A DNA stretch of 64,000 nucleotides from Phyllobacterium sp. OV277 (GTDB lineage: Bacteria; Pseudomonadota; Alphaproteobacteria; Rhizobiales; Rhizobiaceae): contig NZ_FNIY01000003.1 in assembly GCF_900104355.1 (NCBI RefSeq), forward strand, positions 372,001 to 436,000, written 5' to 3'. Of this stretch, positions 61,880-64,000 are shown one piece after another (position 1 is the stretch's first letter; every line of letters begins with the position of its first letter). Below the pieces are notes generated by a model. That model was not told where the DNA came from. It made no database searches and worked only from the letters and a program-made list of their open reading frames with translations. The position numbers and the translations under genes were made by a program.

Positions 61880-64000
61880 GTGGCATCATTGACCGGACTC
61901 ATGCTGAAAGGCTTATCGAGGATTTTTGTCCTCATCTTTTTGATGACGTCCATGCTGTCAGCCGCCAACGCGTTTGAAACCATCAAGATCACCAAGGAAA
62001 GCACTGCTCTCGATCTCTCCAAGGCCGTGGAGATTTACCGGAATCAGGGCGAGACCTTCCAGATTTCCACTGCACCGGGCACGGATGGTATTGTCCGCCG
62101 TATCGAAGTGCAGGCCAATGACAGTCGCTCAACAGGCGATTGGGCGGCGTTCTCGCTGGCCAATCCCACTGACGAGCAGATCGACCGTCTGATCGTCGCG
62201 CCGCATTTTCGTCTGGTCGGATCGGGTTTCATCTGGCCGGACCTCGGTTCGACACGCATCACCTCGATTACCCCCAGCGAGGGCTTTGCCCTTGACCGGC
62301 AGGCCAGTGAAGATGCTGATATCTTTCTCGTCACGCTCAATCCCGGTTCTGTCATTACCTTTGTCGCTGAACTTGCTTCCCCCAACCTGCCGCAGGTCTA
62401 TGTGTGGGAGCCGAACGCTTACAAGGATACGGTCAATTCCTATACGCTTTATCGCGGTATCCTGCTCGGCATTGCCGGTCTTCTCGCGCTGTTCCTGACT
62501 ATCCTCTTTGTGGTCAAGGGAACCTCACTTTTCCCCGCAACGGCCGCCATGGCATGGGCAGTTCTTGCCTATATCTGCGTGGATTTCGGTTTCTGGAACA
62601 AGCTGATCGAAATAACACCCGGCAATGAGCAGATGTGGCGAGCGGGCACCGAAGTGGCGCTGGCGGCGACACTGGTGATCTTTCTGTTCACCTATCTCAA
62701 TCTCAACCGATGGCATGACAATTTCAGCTATGGCGCTCTGACGTGGATTTTAGGTCTTGGTATCCTTTCCGGCGTGGCAATTTTTGATCCGCCCATTGCT
62801 TCGGGTATCGCGCGTTTCTCGTTTGCGCTGACCATCATTGCCGGCATTGTGCTGATCGGCTTCTTTTCGTTCCGAAGTTATGACCGGGCAATCATGCTCA
62901 TACCGACATGGCTGCTTCTGCTTGTCTGGATGATGGGAAGCTGGCTGACCGTATCGGGCATTCTCGCCAATGATATTGTCCAGCCTGCGCTGGGCGGCGG
63001 TCTGGTGCTGATCGTCCTGCTCATTGGTTTCACGGTCATGCAGCACGCCTTTTCCGGCGGCGCTTTGCAGCAGGGTCTTTTCTCCGATGTGGAGCGGCAG
63101 GCGCTGGCCATTATCGGCTCGGGCGATATCGTCTGGGACTGGGATGTGCCGCGCGACCGCGTTGTCACCACCCCTGATCTCACCAATTTCCTCGGCGCTT
63201 CGGCAAGCTCGCTGCATGGGGCTGTGCGCAACTGGCTGCCGACCTTGCATGCGGATGATCGCGACCGCTTCCGCACCACGCTCGACGTCATTCTTGAGAA
63301 CCGCCGCGGCCGCATTTCGCAGACATTCCGCCTGCGCGCCAATGATGGTCATTATTACTGGTACACGCTGAAAGCCCGGCCTGTTATCGGTTCGGATGGT
63401 GAAATTGTCCGCTGTGTCGGCACGCTTATCGATGTGACCGAACAGAAAAAAGCGGAAGAACGCCTGCTGCACGATGCGGTGCATGACAATCTGACCGGCT
63501 TGCCAAACCGCGAGCTGTTTCTTGATCGCCTCGGTTCTGTCATCACCATGGCGCAGACCGAAAGCAAGATTCGCCCGACTGTCTTCATCATCGACATTGA
63601 TCGCTTCAAGCAGGTGAATGACGGGCTTGGCATGTCGGCGGGTGATACGTTCCTCTTGACCGTATCGCGCCGTCTGCACCGCCTGTTGCGCCCGCAGGAC
63701 ACGCTGAGCCGCCTTTCCGCCGACCAGTTCGGCCTCATTCTGGTCTCGGAAGTTGAACCGGCACGCATTGCCGCCTTTGCCGAGGCGGTCAAAACTGCGA
63801 TCCGCGCGCCGATTGCCTTTGCCAAACGTGAGATTGTGCTGACCGCTTCGCTTGGCCTGATCACCTGGACATCAGGCAGTTCCGCCTCACCTGAGGATCT
63901 GGTGAAAGATGCCGAACTTGCCATGTTCCAGGCAAAGCGCTTTGGCGGCGACCGGATCGAACCATTCCGTCCGGCATTCCGCGCTGTTGGCAGTGATAAA
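61880..64000 (+). CDS. Membrane PAS-GGDEF protein (probably GGDEF-EAL), 3' end missing
   Basis: 707 codons to the window edge without a stop. GTG start at 61880 with AAGG eight bases upstream. Order: signal peptide (residues 1-30), periplasmic domain to about 188, some seven to eight transmembrane segments to about 395, PAS domain (407-525, ending VGTLIDVTEQKKAEERL), then a GGDEF domain (VHDNLTGLPNRELFLDRLGS, DIDRFKQVNDGLG). The active-site motif reads RLSADQFG instead of RGGDEFG (about residues 612-616), so it is probably not a cyclase. An EAL domain is expected downstream, as in the paired GGDEF-EAL sensors of Brucella; not visible. Confidence 0.9.
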   Translation, partial: MASLTGLMLKGLSRIFVLIFLMTSMLSAANAFETIKITKESTALDLSKAVEIYRNQGETFQISTAPGTDGIVRRIEVQANDSRSTGDWAAFSLANPTDEQIDRLIVAPHFRLVGSGFIWPDLGSTRITSITPSEGFALDRQASEDADIFLVTLNPGSVITFVAELASPNLPQVYVWEPNAYKDTVNSYTLYRGILLGIAGLLALFLTILFVVKGTSLFPATAAMAWAVLAYICVDFGFWNKLIEITPGNEQMWRAGTEVALAATLVIFLFTYLNLNRWHDNFSYGALTWILGLGILSGVAIFDPPIASGIARFSFALTIIAGIVLIGFFSFRSYDRAIMLIPTWLLLLVWMMGSWLTVSGILANDIVQPALGGGLVLIVLLIGFTVMQHAFSGGALQQGLFSDVERQALAIIGSGDIVWDWDVPRDRVVTTPDLTNFLGASASSLHGAVRNWLPTLHADDRDRFRTTLDVILENRRGRISQTFRLRANDGHYYWYTLKARPVIGSDGEIVRCVGTLIDVTEQKKAEERLLHDAVHDNLTGLPNRELFLDRLGSVITMAQTESKIRPTVFIIDIDRFKQVNDGLGMSAGDTFLLTVSRRLHRLLRPQDTLSRLSADQFGLILVSEVEPARIAAFAEAVKTAIRAPIAFAKREIVLTASLGLITWTSGSSASPEDLVKDAELAMFQAKRFGGDRIEPFRPAFRAVGSDK

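Overview
The window looks like chromosomal DNA of an alphaproteobacterium of the order Hyphomicrobiales (Rhizobiales), most like the Brucella/Ochrobactrum/Phyllobacterium group. The evidence is a CcrM-type GANTC methyltransferase, a mutY / dciA-like / dsbA-like / smc / ppdK neighbourhood, XdhAB-UraH-UraD-PuuE-AllA purine catabolism, several sugar ABC systems, and palindromic intergenic repeats of a kind common in rhizobial genomes (one is the source of the spurious peptide 'GPRVKPEDD'). Genus is an inference; no rRNA is present.

Layout. 1-990: start of cysN and all of cysD (sulfate activation). 1476-2273: a lone DXD glycosyltransferase. 2505-14278: a sugar-uptake regulon of two convergent operons. 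The forward one has a binding protein, an ATPase, a permease and a LacI-type regulator. The reverse one has a binding protein, an ATPase, two permeases, a ribokinase and an FucU/RbsD-like mutarotase. The same perfect palindrome, ATGAAACGTTTCAT, occurs twice at the forward promoter and once at the reverse promoter, so the single LacI protein probably controls both. 14479-19610: polysaccharide genes around a tRNA-Gln (4-reductase-like SDR, WecA/WbpL-type phosphosugar transferase, GT2, membrane 4,6-dehydratase of the WbpM/WbkD type), then an orphan DUF2793 protein. 21219-27687: purine and allantoin catabolism on the minus strand, followed by bioY. 28596-37222: mixed metabolism (beta-lactamase-fold hydrolase, DUF1499 protein, omega-aminotransferase, phytase-like esterase, GNAT) ending in a divergent pair of citrate-synthase-like genes, one fused to a DNA-binding helix-turn-helix, with palindromes between them.

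37443-46304: exported TonB/TolA-C-like protein, OmpA-family protein, 6-phosphogluconate dehydrogenase, Ca2+/H+ antiporter, polysaccharide deacetylase and pyruvate phosphate dikinase. 46305-57769: smc, dsbA-like, dciA-like, a UDP-sugar epimerase with an O-antigen polymerase/ligase, mutY, a HAD hydrolase, ccrM and a second HAD hydrolase. 57844-64000: lipoprotein, thrC, M16 peptidase, GNAT and the start of a membrane PAS-GGDEF protein with a degenerate GGDEF motif that runs off the window.

Three families of palindromic repeats fill most larger gaps. A has about 11 copies, with arms ending GGTTCGACAAGCTCACC; B has 6 copies, with CACCCCCCTCTGTC ends; C has 3 copies, with CCTCGGGTCAAGCCCGAGG. They form mosaics, sit inside operons, appear to supply the ribosome binding site of xdhB, and form the last codons of the lacI-type gene. 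The most promising unusual item is the helix-turn-helix/citrate-synthase fusion facing its catalytic-type paralogue; next are the shared-operator double transporter and the repeats that act as gene parts.
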